Below, in pieces: positions 35,917-46,332 of a stretch of 64,000 bases of DNA. The stretch is from Myxococcus fulvus (GTDB taxonomy: Bacteria; Myxococcota; Myxococcia; Myxococcales; Myxococcaceae): positions 310,001-374,000 of the forward strand of contig NZ_FOIB01000009.1 in NCBI RefSeq assembly GCF_900111765.1, in the 5' to 3' direction. The notes below the pieces were generated by a model, which was given only the letters and a program-made list of their open reading frames with translations, was not told where the DNA came from and did no database searches. The position numbers and the translations under genes are program-made. Within the stretch, counting starts at the first letter, position 1. Each line of letters starts with the position of its first letter.

Positions 35917-36933
35917 TCACCGCAGGCGTTGGAGCACCTCATCGAGCGCCTTGTCGGCGGGGACCTGGATGTCGGGGGTGATGCCAACACCCTCCCAGTC
36001 TTTTCCCGTGTCGGGGTCCACGGTCCGGCCCACGGGGAGGACCACGGACAGCGAGTCCCCGAGCGGTTGTGGACAAGCGAAGTGATTGGCTCCCGCCGTG
36101 GGCTCGCCGACCAGGGTCGCGCGCCCCGTGCGCTTGAGGGCCATCGCCAGGTGCTCGGCCGCGGACGCGGTCCGCTTGGAGACGAGGTAGAAGACCCGCG
36201 CGCCAAAGAGGCGTGACTCCGTCGTGTTGGGGTGCACGCGGTGCTCCCGCCGGTGGATTCCCTCGGGCCCCTCGCCCTCGGGCATCATGGCGTCCTCGGG
36301 CGGTCCGCATTCGAGCGCGAGGTTGCGGCGGGGGGTGTCCATGTACGCCAGGAGCGCCTCCTGCTCGAAGAGATAGGACAGCAGGACGTTCATCTCGCGG
36401 GGCCCCCCGCCGCGATGGGTCCGCGCATCGAGGATGAGCGCCTTGGCTGTCGCATGCTCCGTCATGAACTGGTCCACCGCATCGACAGTCCGCTCGTCGC
36501 CAGGAAAGGCATTGATGCGGAGATAGGCGACCCCGTCCGCGAGCCACCGGGCATCCGCGATGGGCTCCAGCCCAGGAGGACCACGAGGGCCCCTGGGGCC
36601 GCCTTCCCTTGGGCCCCTGGGTCTTCCATCGGAGGGAATGACTCGCAGGTGCCCGTCGGCCGAGACGGCCTGGAGGTCCGCCGTCAATCGGCTGGCAAGC
36701 TCGGTCTGGTCCACGTACGCGCGGTAGGCCCCCTGGGCGAGATTGGCCCGCAACATGGCGGCGTACCGCTTGCCGGTCTCGGGATGGACGTAGCCGGCCT
36801 CCAGCATCTCCGCGAGGGTCTCGACAGGTACGGCAAGGACTCCCGAGTCCGGGGCCTGCGCCGCCGTCTTGCATCCCAGTCCCGCCACAGCACTCATCCA
36901 CAGCGCGAGCAGCCACATCACTCCGACTCTCAT
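35917..36933 (-). CDS. S41-family peptidase lipoprotein
   Basis: 338 residues. Signal with lipobox LGC near residue 21. A Gly/Pro/Arg run of about 20 residues (DGRPRGPREGGPRGPR) sits near residue 105 between the N-terminal part and the protease core. The core has DGVAYLRINAF and then the nucleophile region TASAAEHLAMALKRTGRATL followed by VGEPTAGA, the C-terminal-processing/tricorn S41 pattern with Ser in TASAAE. The Lys partner is less clear. Likely a periplasmic tail-specific protease. It stands alone, upstream of an IS66 remnant. Confidence 0.85.
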   Translation of the reverse strand: MRVGVMWLLALWMSAVAGLGCKTAAQAPDSGVLAVPVETLAEMLEAGYVHPETGKRYAAMLRANLAQGAYRAYVDQTELASRLTADLQAVSADGHLRVIPSDGRPRGPREGGPRGPRGPPGLEPIADARWLADGVAYLRINAFPGDERTVDAVDQFMTEHATAKALILDARTHRGGGPREMNVLLSYLFEQEALLAYMDTPRRNLALECGPPEDAMMPEGEGPEGIHRREHRVHPNTTESRLFGARVFYLVSKRTASAAEHLAMALKRTGRATLVGEPTAGANHFACPQPLGDSLSVVLPVGRTVDPDTGKDWEGVGITPDIQVPADKALDEVLQRLR

Positions 36934-37082
36934 GAGTCCTCCTGGACACAGGGACCGGGCTGGCGACGCCCTGGATGGGCGATGTCAGTCGTCGAGCCAC
37001 GACGCGGGGAGGAGAACGTCCGCCACCACGTCGGGCCTGCCCTATGTCGCAGAGGACGCACGAGGCCGGCCGGCGGCATACC

Positions 37083-37298
37083 CATCCGCTGCCCCTGGAC
37101 AACAACGCCGCGGAGTGGACGCTGCGCGCCCTGGTTCTGGGCAAGAAGAACGACCTCTTCGTCGGAAGCGATGGGGCAGGTCAGCCCCTGGCGGGGCTCG
37201 CCTCACTGGTGGACACCTGCGCCAATCCCGAGGCCTACCTCGCCGACGTGCTGATGCGGCTCGGCAGTCACCCCGCGGCTCGTCTGGACGAATTGTGA
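37083..37298 (+). mobile_element. IS66-family transposase remnant (C-terminus)
   Basis: Seventy residues match the last part of IS66 transposases: PLDNNAAEWTLRALVLGKKN, then FVGSDGAGQ and YLADVLMRLGSHPAARLDEL. The full protein is about 500 residues, so only the end remains; no other transposase part is seen nearby. The site lies between the S41 gene and the toxin/immunity pair and marks past insertion in this accessory stretch. Confidence 0.7.
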
Positions 37299-37459
37299 CC
37301 TCACCGCTGGCGACCGTCCCCCGGCTCCGCATGAAAAGCAGTCTCTTGTCATCATGCGCGAACACCGAGACCATCATCCCGTCCCAGTCTCGCCTGAGAT
37401 TCAACGCTCGGCCGAGCAATGCCGCGCAGGCGCAGTCCATCTCGTCAGCATTCCGCCGC

Positions 37460-38068
37460 TCACTCCGCGTCACGCGTCGGGCAGTTGCCGCCACTGGGGC
37501 CCGTCACACGCTCAAACGACACGCCTAGGTTCCCGACTTGTTCGAGCGCGTCCTTGATCTCCTCCGAGACGATGAGCGCAACCAGGAACTTCTTCAGCCG
37601 AAAAACATGGGCTCCCTCAGTCTTCGAGGGGTCGATTCGCAACCCGTAGATCCACCGATACTGCCCCTCAAACTCAGGGATGCTGTCGTCTTCGTCGTCA
37701 TGCTGGATCTCCAGGCATTGAGCTTCATCAATGCAATCAACCGCCTTGGTTGCATTGACGACGAAGAAAGGCTCGGGCTCCCCTTCTACCGACACCGGCA
37801 TCACCTGCACGTCGTCAGGCGCTAGATCCCTGAAGACGCTCGCGACGGCCCCACTCACCAAAGGAGCCTTCTCGATGACGGAGAACACAAACGCGAGCTT
37901 ATCTCCCGGGGTCGAAATCCGAGCCATCATCCCCTCCGGGTTCTCGAGATGGCGGCCGTCCGCGAACATCCAGGGCTCATCGAATGCCTCACCCGACTCC
38001 CGTGTCGGGGTCTCGATGAGCCATTGCGGCACGTCAGCCCGCCGTACCCAGTAGAAATGGCGCTCCAC
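37460..38068 (-). CDS. Imm11-type (DUF1629) immunity protein
   Basis: 202 residues from the GTG at 38068, which has AGGAGG about ten bases upstream; a GTG three codons earlier is too close to it. The start (ERHFYWVRRADVPQWLIET) and the later EGQYRWIYGLRIDPSKTEG block fit Imm11/DUF1629, the family whose named member is MXAN_0049 of Myxococcus xanthus, an immunity protein paired with a nuclease toxin. Cytoplasmic, acidic. It follows the toxin stop by one base, so both are co-translated. It should protect against the neighbouring toxin. Confidence 0.85.
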   Translation of the reverse strand: MERHFYWVRRADVPQWLIETPTRESGEAFDEPWMFADGRHLENPEGMMARISTPGDKLAFVFSVIEKAPLVSGAVASVFRDLAPDDVQVMPVSVEGEPEPFFVVNATKAVDCIDEAQCLEIQHDDEDDSIPEFEGQYRWIYGLRIDPSKTEGAHVFRLKKFLVALIVSEEIKDALEQVGNLGVSFERVTGPSGGNCPTRDAE

Positions 38069-38069
38069 G

Positions 38070-39368
38070 TCACCCACCCTCCTTCACGATGAAACTCCGC
38101 AACGGAGAGCCTGGCGTCAGAAGCTCGTTGGCGATCTTCGCAAGCTCCCGTTCCAGTTTGACCCGACAGGTCTCAGCCGTCCGGCACCGTTCAACGACAC
38201 GCTCCAGACGCTCCGTCACCTCCCGATGATAGCGCTCAGGATGCGGCCCCTCGTGCCCCTTGAGCCGAACCTTGTTCGCGACGTCCTCGAGCGTCATCCC
38301 AGCCTTCTTGAAGATCTTCTCGCACAAGGGCGTCCACGGACCACCTGTCACCTCCGAAATCGGGTTCTTGTTCGTACAGATGTGATGCACAGGCCCCACG
38401 TCGTCGCCAGGGAACCTCCCTTCCCCATACATCGCAAGAGCTGCCGCAGCGCCAGGCGCCAAGGCGACATTCAGCACTCCAGCGGCGGGCATCGCGATTG
38501 AAGTCACACCGCCATTCATGGCCGCATGGAGCGGAAACCCCGCCTCGGCCTGGGCTCGGAGCGCGGCTTGAGAAAAACCCGGGAGTTTGGGGCCCTGTGC
38601 CGCCATCGCGCTCTTTCCACCAAGCGCCGCCATGACGACAAGAACCAAGACACGCGTGCCGTTCGTTCCCAGCACACGTCCGAAGCGATGGCCGATGTCC
38701 TGAAGCGCGATGACGCTCGTCGCCATCTCCGCCTCATCCCACAACTGTACGAAAGCACGCCCAATCTCCCAGACCAGAACCACTCCAAGGTAGGCGACCA
38801 TCGCCGCTGTCAGCGCGACCGCGATGACCTTGGTGATCGGCTCAGGCAGGGACATCGTGAGGAGCACCGTCAGGACGGCGGAGGTCACCATCGCCTTGAG
38901 GACCGTGGGGTTCAGCACCATCCCGACCTCCGCCTCGACGCGCTCCCAGACGGTATCGAGCGCGAAGGACAACGCCATCAACGTCCGGTCCTTGCGCGAG
39001 AACGTCAGCCCCGTTCCGCCCACCAGAGACAAGCACTCGTCACCATCAGGGCAGATCCTCGATGACAGGGACTCTGGTGACGCGCCATCTCCCGAGTCCG
39101 CAAAGCCCTTGGAGGATGCGAGCAGCGTCCTGGACCGCACCCATCCTCGCTGGTCAACTGCATCGGCTTCGCGGAAGGCGACGTCCATCCTCAACTCAAG
39201 GATGAGCCGAGCAAGGGCTGTCTTGAACTCCCCCTCGCTCACGTCGACTGGGGCGACCTCCACGGACTCGTGCAGCACCGGCCTGCCACCCACGTCAACG
39301 TGGACGACACGAGACGTCGCGCACGCACTGGCGAACAGCAGCAACGCGACGGACCACACGATGCGCAT
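38070..39368 (-). CDS. Lipoprotein polymorphic toxin with AHH/HNH-type nuclease end (SitA-like)
   Basis: 432 residues from the ATG at 39368, chosen because it starts a lipoprotein signal with lipobox FASAC. The middle has hydrophobic helices at about 160-200 and 215-240 that may help membrane passage. The C-terminal 110 residues carry HHICTNKNPIS, WTPLCEKIFKKAGMTLED, GHEGPHPERYH, an AHH/HNH-like nuclease pattern with several His. Myxobacterial Sit toxins are lipoproteins passed between cells by TraA/B outer-membrane exchange and kill siblings lacking immunity. The fit is good, but which Sit family is not certain. Confidence 0.8.
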   Translation of the reverse strand: MRIVWSVALLLFASACATSRVVHVDVGGRPVLHESVEVAPVDVSEGEFKTALARLILELRMDVAFREADAVDQRGWVRSRTLLASSKGFADSGDGASPESLSSRICPDGDECLSLVGGTGLTFSRKDRTLMALSFALDTVWERVEAEVGMVLNPTVLKAMVTSAVLTVLLTMSLPEPITKVIAVALTAAMVAYLGVVLVWEIGRAFVQLWDEAEMATSVIALQDIGHRFGRVLGTNGTRVLVLVVMAALGGKSAMAAQGPKLPGFSQAALRAQAEAGFPLHAAMNGGVTSIAMPAAGVLNVALAPGAAAALAMYGEGRFPGDDVGPVHHICTNKNPISEVTGGPWTPLCEKIFKKAGMTLEDVANKVRLKGHEGPHPERYHREVTERLERVVERCRTAETCRVKLERELAKIANELLTPGSPLRSFIVKEGG

Positions 39369-39511
39369 AGAGCCCCCCAGGTGACGCCTCCTGGAAGGAA
39401 GAAGGCACGGCACCGATGGACTGAGGAGCCTATCGGGCGCCCCTGACCGGACGCCGACCTCGTCCACGCCAAGCGCCACGGCCACATGACCCGGAGGCCA
39501 TCAGCTGAAAA

Positions 39512-39546
39512 TGAAAAAGCCCCCAAGTCCTAGGGACTTGGAGGCT
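39512..39546 (-). terminator. Rho-independent terminator of the tRNA-Leu transcript
   Basis: The stem uses about twelve pairs around CCAAGTCC and GGGACTTGG and is followed on the minus strand by TTTTTCATTTT. It sits 10 bases after the tRNA 3' end and closes the gap-pgk-tpiA-secG-tRNA transcription unit. Confidence 0.85.
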
Positions 39547-39555
39547 CTTTCGGGT

Positions 39556-39637
39556 TGCCCAGGGCGGGATTCGAACCCGCACACCTTTCGGCGCCACCCC
39601 CTCAAGATGGTGTGTCTACCAGTTCCACCACCTGGGC
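39556..39637 (-). tRNA. tRNA-Leu (anticodon GAG)
   Basis: An 82-base cloverleaf on the minus strand. The acceptor GCCCAGG pairs with CCTGGGC, the D arm contains GGTAGACA, and the anticodon stem CCATC/GGTGG encloses TTGAGGG with anticodon GAG. A short variable arm follows, then the T arm GCGGGTTCGAATCCCGC. The discriminator is A and CCA is not encoded. It decodes CUC and CUU leucine codons. It is 88 bases downstream of secG and ahead of a terminator. Confidence 0.93.
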
Positions 39638-39725
39638 GTTGCTGCGCGGACCATCTACAGGACCGCTTCGGATCACGCAACGAGATTCTAACCGCTGCGT
39701 GCTCCGATTTGTTTCAACCGGCCCC

Positions 39726-40142
39726 TCAGGGAGCCGGGGTCGGCGCGGGGGCCTGCTGGCCCTCGGCCGGAGCCGCCTCACCGCGCGGCTGCTCCACCGT
39801 CCCAGGGGCCGCCTGCTGACCCGCCGGAGACGACGTCTCACCCGCCGCAGGAGCCGGCGCCGCGGGAGCCGCCGGAGCGGGCGCCGCGATGGAACCACCC
39901 GCCGCCACCGAGGACTTCAGGCCCACGAAGGACAGGCCCAGCGACGTGAAGAAGAACATCGCCGCGCACACGCCGGTGAGCTTGCTCAGGAAGGTCACCG
40001 CGCCACGACCACCGAAGGCACTCGTGGCCGCGCCGCCGCCGAGGGCCGAGCCCATGCCAGCGTCCTTACCCGGCTGCAGCAGGATGACGAAGATCATGAA
40101 CACGCACACGAGGACGTGCACGATCGTGACGAAGGTCAGCAT
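39726..40142 (-). CDS. secG: Preprotein translocase subunit SecG
   Basis: 138 residues. Two hydrophobic helices (about 3-20 and 55-78) flank the conserved linker LLQPGKDAGMGSALGGG, the hallmark of SecG, which assists SecYEG in the inner membrane. A 60-residue Ala/Pro tail follows that E. coli SecG (110 residues) does not have at this length. It lies between tpiA and tRNA-Leu, the usual place for secG in many bacteria. Confidence 0.93.
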   Translation of the reverse strand: MLTFVTIVHVLVCVFMIFVILLQPGKDAGMGSALGGGAATSAFGGRGAVTFLSKLTGVCAAMFFFTSLGLSFVGLKSSVAAGGSIAAPAPAAPAAPAPAAGETSSPAGQQAAPGTVEQPRGEAAPAEGQQAPAPTPAP

Positions 40143-40229
40143 GTGGAGTTTTCCGAACGTTCCGTGAAAAGAGGGCGCACCTTATTGCAGAAAACAGTGC
40201 GCCGATAGCACCAAATCGCGCGCACTACC

Positions 40230-41003
40230 CTACCGGGCCGCCTGGATGATGGCCGCGAAATCGCCGACCTTCAGGCTCGCCCCACCCACCAACGCCCCGT
40301 CCACGTCCGGCTGCCCCAGCAATTCCGCGGCGTTATCCGGCTTCACGCTGCCGCCGTACTGGATGCGCACCTGGGCGGCCGTCTCCTCGCCGTACAGCCG
40401 GCCCACCAGCGCCCGGATGGCCGCGTGGACCTCCTGCGCCTGCGCCGACGTCGCGTTGCGCCCCGTCCCAATCGCCCACACCGGCTCGTACGCCAGCACG
40501 AAGCTGGCCACGTCCTTCGCCTCGAAGCCCTCGAGCCCGCCCCGGACCTGGCGCTCCACCACCTCCAACGTCCGGTTCGCCTCGCGCTCCGCCAGCGTCT
40601 CGCCCACGCAGAGGATGGGCGTCATCTTCGCGGCCAGCACCGCCTTGGCCTTCTTGTTCACCGTCTCGTCCGTCTCGCCGAACAGCTGCCGGCGCTCCGA
40701 GTGCCCCACGATGACGTAGGCACACCCGAGCTCCGCCAGCATCGGCGCGGACACCTCGCCGGTGAACGCACCCGACGACTCCCAGTGGCAGTTCTGCGCC
40801 GCCAGCTGCAACGGCGCGCCTTCCAGCGCCACGTGCACCGCCTGCAGCGCCAGGTACGTCGGCGCCACCACCACCTCCACCACATCCCCCACGGAGGTCA
40901 CCGCCCCCCGCAGCTCACGGACCAGCGCCAGGGCCTCCGGCACCGTCTTGTTCATCTTCCAGTTGCCGGCGACGATCTTCCGACGTCGAGACGAGACGGC
41001 CAT
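40230..41003 (-). CDS. tpiA: Triosephosphate isomerase
   Basis: 257 residues, ATG start. Active-site residues are in place: Lys in GNWKMNK, electrophilic His in VIVGHSERR, catalytic Glu in [12 protein letters not shown], and the phosphate loop VGGASL near the end. Interconverts dihydroxyacetone phosphate and glyceraldehyde 3-phosphate in glycolysis. It is third in the gap-pgk-tpiA-secG operon, 54 bases after pgk. Confidence 0.97.
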   Translation of the reverse strand: MAVSSRRRKIVAGNWKMNKTVPEALALVRELRGAVTSVGDVVEVVVAPTYLALQAVHVALEGAPLQLAAQNCHWESSGAFTGEVSAPMLAELGCAYVIVGHSERRQLFGETDETVNKKAKAVLAAKMTPILCVGETLAEREANRTLEVVERQVRGGLEGFEAKDVASFVLAYEPVWAIGTGRNATSAQAQEVHAAIRALVGRLYGEETAAQVRIQYGGSVKPDNAAELLGQPDVDGALVGGASLKVGDFAAIIQAAR

Positions 41004-41057
41004 GTGTCACTCCCCCAGCGCTGTGGATGTGGTGGTGCTGCTTGGGCGCGACGGAGA

Positions 41058-42245
<1,188 letters not shown>

Positions 42246-42272
42246 CTTGGCTCTCCCTGGACCGGAAACGGA

Positions 42273-43283
42273 CTACACGCCCTTCGACACGAGGAACTTC
42301 GCCGTGTCGACCATGCGGTTGGAGAAGCCCCACTCGTTGTCGTACCAGGCCATGACCTTCAGCATGTTGTCGCCCATCACGAAGCAGTTGGTGGAGTCGA
42401 AGATGGCCGAGTGCGGGTTGCCGTTGTAGTCCACCGACACCGTCTGCGCGTCGCTGAACTCCAGGATGCCCTTGAGCGGGCCGGCGGCGGCCGCGCGGTA
42501 GGCCTCCACCACGGCCTCCTGGGTGATCTTCTTCTCGGTGTTCACCGTCAGGTCCACCAGGGACACGTTCGGCGTGGGGACGCGGACGGCCAGGCCGTGC
42601 ATCTTGCCCTTGAGCTGCGGAATCACCTCACCGATGGCCTTCGCGGCGCCGGTGCTGGTGGGAATCATGGAGAGCGCGGCGGCGCGGGCGCGGCGCATGT
42701 CCTCGTGCGTGAGGTCCAGGATGCGCTGGTCGTTGGTGTAGCTGTGCACCGTCGTCATCAGGCCCTTCTCGATGCCGAAGTTGTCCACCAGCACCTTGGC
42801 GATGGGCGCCAGGCAGTTGGTGGTGCACGAGGCGTTGGAGACGATGTGGTGCTTGGACGCGTCGTACTCGCCGTGGTTGATGCCGTAGGCGATGGTCAGG
42901 TCCGGGCCCTTGGCCGGCGCGGAGATGAGGACCTTCTTGGCGCCCGCCTTCAGGTGCTTCTCGGCGCCCTCGCGGCCGGTGAAGCGGCCGGTGCACTCGA
43001 GCACCACGTCCACGTTCAGGCTCTTCCAGGGCAGCGCCGTCGGGTCCTTCTCCGCGGTGACGACGATCTCCTTGCCGTCCACCACGATGCCCTTGTCCGT
43101 CGCCTTCACCTCACCCGGCCACGTGCGGTGCACGGAGTCGTACTTGAACAGGTGCGCCAGGGCGGCGGGCTTGTCCAAATCATTGATGGCGACGATCTCC
43201 AGGTCTTCCTTGCGGCTGAGCGCGGCGCGGAGGATGCAGCGACCGATGCGTCCAAACCCGTTGATGGCGATGCGAGTGGCCAT
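42273..43283 (-). CDS. gap: Glyceraldehyde-3-phosphate dehydrogenase
   Basis: 336 residues. The NAD motif is INGFGRIGR, and the catalytic Cys is in SNASCTTNC with its His partner in the later HSYTNDQ. The C-terminal WYDNEWGFSNRMVDT is the standard ending. First gene of the operon; AAGGAG lies 8 bases before the ATG. The enzyme feeds pgk directly. Type I GAPDH, complete. Confidence 0.97.
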   Translation of the reverse strand: MATRIAINGFGRIGRCILRAALSRKEDLEIVAINDLDKPAALAHLFKYDSVHRTWPGEVKATDKGIVVDGKEIVVTAEKDPTALPWKSLNVDVVLECTGRFTGREGAEKHLKAGAKKVLISAPAKGPDLTIAYGINHGEYDASKHHIVSNASCTTNCLAPIAKVLVDNFGIEKGLMTTVHSYTNDQRILDLTHEDMRRARAAALSMIPTSTGAAKAIGEVIPQLKGKMHGLAVRVPTPNVSLVDLTVNTEKKITQEAVVEAYRAAAAGPLKGILEFSDAQTVSVDYNGNPHSAIFDSTNCFVMGDNMLKVMAWYDNEWGFSNRMVDTAKFLVSKGV

Positions 43284-43386
43284 GTGCGTGTCTCCTTAGA
43301 AGAGGTGGGCGCGAAAGGCGCGCCCACGAACGGTTTTCACGTCAGAAAACGAGGGCCGCCGACCGTAGGCACGCGGCCCCGCTGAG

Positions 43387-46254
43387 TCAACGCTTCACCT
43401 CGCTCGTGCGACGGCGCGCGCGTCGAAGCTGAACAATCACCCCGACCAACAGCCACAGCCCCGCGCCCGTTCCCCCGCCGGCCCCACAGCCACAGCCCGA
43501 GTCGCCGAGCGGATGGTAGAACTGCGGCAGCGCGTCCAGGACGATGGGCTCCGGGGGCTCGGGAGGCTCGGGCTCCTCGGGAGGATGCGGGTCCACTCCG
43601 CGCGGCGCCACGCACCCGCTCAACAGGCCGGGCCCCGTCTCGCCGGAATCCCCGACGGGCGGCGAGCCCGGCGCGGGGAAGCCCGCGCGCACCAGGAACG
43701 CGGACAACAGCCGCGCCCGCGCCGCCCGGTCCACCACCGCCTCGAAGGGGACACCCAGCAGGAGCACCTGCCCCGCCGGCATGGAGAACACGCCCGCCCC
43801 CAGCTCCGTGCCCGAGTACCGCACCACCGCCGAGCCTCCCGAGGCCGGGGTGAGCAAATCGGTGGACCCCACCGGATAGGCGCCCCGGGTGCCGTCGTCC
43901 AGGGCCACGCCCGTCCAATCCGCCAGGAAGTCTCCCGGCACGCCCTCCACGCTCCGAGGCGGCGCGCCGGTCCCCACCGACGCCCGGAGGATGTCCGTGA
44001 GGAAGGCCTTGTCGTCCGAGTCGCCCACCGACAGCGCGGACGCGACCTGGCTGCCCGACAGCATCAGATGTCCACCGCTCATCACATGCGCGCGCAGCGT
44101 GTCCTGTTGCGCGCGCGTCAGTCCGGCGCCGGCCTCGCCACCCCGCCCGGTGAACCAGTCCACCACCCGGTAGCCCGCTCCGACGGACACCAGCCCCGCC
44201 GCCACCGCCCCGCTCGTCGCGCTGTCGAAGGCCACGCCCGACTGGCTCATCGCGTCCCCGTGCCGGCGCACGTAGGTGCCGTCGTTCATCGTCTCCAGGA
44301 GCACTCGCAACGGAGCCTCCAGGTCGTACGCGTCCAGCGCCTCGCCGCACGCCAGCGCGGAGTCCAGCCGCTCGAAGGCATTGACCACCAACGCCGGGGG
44401 CGCGTCCCCCGAGCGCACGCCGACGATGGCGGACGGGAAGCCCTCGCCGCCCGCGCTCACCGCCGCGACCCGGAAGTAGCGCGAGAGGCCCGCCGCCAAC
44501 GGCACGCTCAGGCTCGTCCCCGACACCTCCGTGCCGTCGTCCCAGGCCTGGCCGTCCTCGCTCTGGTAGACGCGGTACGCGGTGGGCGCGTCGCGTCCCT
44601 GCTCGTCCGGGTTCGCCTGGGGCGCGGCCCAGCGCACCTCCACCGTGCCGGCCGAGACGTTGCGCGCCACCACCGCGTCGGGCGCCTCGGGCGGCAGCGT
44701 GACCGCCACGCCGTCCCGCGCGGCGTAGTACTTGATGAGCCCCTGGAGGATGGCGCGCGCGGCGACGCGGCGGAACGCCGGCTCCTTCAGCCGGTTCGAG
44801 TCCGCCACCGCGTCGTGGTAGGCGATCTCCAGCAGCACCGACGGCATCTCCGGGTTGTGCATGGGGTTGACCTCGCCCAGGTTCGCCGAGCGCAGGCTGC
44901 GCACGCGCCACGTCGGGTCGACCTCCCGCTTGAGGTCCGTGCCCAGCTCGTCCAACAGCGCCCGCCCCAGCACGTCGCTGCCGGGAACGCCCTCGAACTG
45001 GAGCGTGCCGTCCACCGGGTTGCGTCCATAGACATAGGCCTCGGTGCCCACCACGTTGCCGGTGGTGGAGGCGTTGGTGTGCCAGGCCACGTACACCGCG
45101 TCCTCACCCTCCTCGTGCAGCCACGCGGCGAAGCGCGCGCGCGCCGTCACGTCCGCGTTGCGCTCGTTGGCGATGGCGTTGGCCCCGGTGGGCGCGTACA
45201 CCGTCAGGGGTGCGCCGCTGAACTGCACGTGGTAGCGCGCGGCCTCCTCGTAGCGGGGACGCGGCAGCGCGGCCATCTGCGCGTCGCCGATGACGCCCGA
45301 GCCTCCTCCGAAGCGCACCGCGTCCACGGACACCGTGGCGCCCTCCTCCGCGTCGTTCATCAGCACCACCGCCGCGCGCTCCGGCCCCGCGTTCGCCTTG
45401 AAGAAGAAGCGGCCCAGCAGCACCCACGTCCCGCCGTGGCGGCGCTGGTTGACGCGGAAGTGGCTCTCGCCGCCCGCGTGGCGCACGACGTAGTGCGCGT
45501 TCTCGGTCCGCGTGGGCGCCGCGCCATACGAGACGTACACGTGGTAGTTGCCGTCCGCGGGCACCACCGGCGCCCACGTGGCCGACGCGGTGGACGCCTG
45601 CGTGGTGAGCAACTCCCGCGTGGTGCCTTGCGTGAACGGCTCGACACCGTTGCCCATGGGGAAGACAGGCGTCGCCCAGCCCTTCTGCTCCGTCGCGCGG
45701 AACAGCCCCGTGTCCCCCGCCTCCGAGTAGCCCGCGCCACCGTCGTCGACGATGACCATGCGCGAGTTCAGGTCCGCCTCGCGCACCGGCACCACCGTGG
45801 CGCCCGCGCCCATCAACATGGGCAACAGGTACTGGTTCACCACCTCGGCGGAGATGAGGTCCTCCACCACCGCCCACGTGTTGGGCCGCTGCGTGGCCCA
45901 GCGCGACAGCGTGGGCGCCCGGTAGAAGCCGTGGCCGGGGCTCAGGTAGATGACCTTCCCGGACAGCGCGCCCGCCCGCGTCCGCGTCTGGGGAACCCCC
46001 GCGAGCGAGGCCTTCGTCGTGCCATCCCGCTGCTCGCGCCGCACCACGGGAGCGTCGGAGGCGCTCAGCTTCCTCGACTCGTGCGCGCGGCGGGTCGGCG
46101 CCGGCAGGTACACCGCGTCCGGGGGCTCCAGGCCACAGGCGCCCACTTCGCCCTCGTGGGTGTGCACGGGGGCCTGGGCGGCGGCGAGGGTGGAGGTCAA
46201 CAGGAGGGCCAGCAGCACGCCACCTGGACGCGCCCGGAAGAAGTCGGTGCTCAT
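43387..46254 (-). CDS. N-acetylmuramoyl-L-alanine amidase with Fn3 and MYXO-CTERM-like tail
   Basis: 955 residues from the ATG at 46254, where a signal peptide begins (GGVLLALLLTSTLAAAQA). Amidase_3-type core: SPGHGF near 100 for the first zinc ligand, VAWHTNAS near 410 for another, and SVLLEIAYHD near 490 with the catalytic Glu. A large insertion of about 200 residues splits the first and second motifs. A fibronectin type III domain follows (VEVRWAAP, RVYQSEDGQ). The last 40 residues (GCGCGAGGG, a membrane helix, then RRARRRT) are MYXO-CTERM-like, a tag for surface sorting by myxosortase. Divergent from dgkA. Confidence 0.85.
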   Translation of the reverse strand: MSTDFFRARPGGVLLALLLTSTLAAAQAPVHTHEGEVGACGLEPPDAVYLPAPTRRAHESRKLSASDAPVVRREQRDGTTKASLAGVPQTRTRAGALSGKVIYLSPGHGFYRAPTLSRWATQRPNTWAVVEDLISAEVVNQYLLPMLMGAGATVVPVREADLNSRMVIVDDGGAGYSEAGDTGLFRATEQKGWATPVFPMGNGVEPFTQGTTRELLTTQASTASATWAPVVPADGNYHVYVSYGAAPTRTENAHYVVRHAGGESHFRVNQRRHGGTWVLLGRFFFKANAGPERAAVVLMNDAEEGATVSVDAVRFGGGSGVIGDAQMAALPRPRYEEAARYHVQFSGAPLTVYAPTGANAIANERNADVTARARFAAWLHEEGEDAVYVAWHTNASTTGNVVGTEAYVYGRNPVDGTLQFEGVPGSDVLGRALLDELGTDLKREVDPTWRVRSLRSANLGEVNPMHNPEMPSVLLEIAYHDAVADSNRLKEPAFRRVAARAILQGLIKYYAARDGVAVTLPPEAPDAVVARNVSAGTVEVRWAAPQANPDEQGRDAPTAYRVYQSEDGQAWDDGTEVSGTSLSVPLAAGLSRYFRVAAVSAGGEGFPSAIVGVRSGDAPPALVVNAFERLDSALACGEALDAYDLEAPLRVLLETMNDGTYVRRHGDAMSQSGVAFDSATSGAVAAGLVSVGAGYRVVDWFTGRGGEAGAGLTRAQQDTLRAHVMSGGHLMLSGSQVASALSVGDSDDKAFLTDILRASVGTGAPPRSVEGVPGDFLADWTGVALDDGTRGAYPVGSTDLLTPASGGSAVVRYSGTELGAGVFSMPAGQVLLLGVPFEAVVDRAARARLLSAFLVRAGFPAPGSPPVGDSGETGPGLLSGCVAPRGVDPHPPEEPEPPEPPEPIVLDALPQFYHPLGDSGCGCGAGGGTGAGLWLLVGVIVQLRRARRRTSEVKR

Positions 46255-46332
46255 GGCCGCCGACCTTACCCATTCACATCTCCACGGCAATCGAACCCGT
46301 GAGTGCTAGCCTGCCCCTCCCTTCAGGTTCCG

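Noticed and set aside
37300-37494. Minus-strand open frame after the immunity gene
   Set aside because: Some sequence looks protein-like, but it has no start signal and overlaps the immunity gene end; not enough to call.
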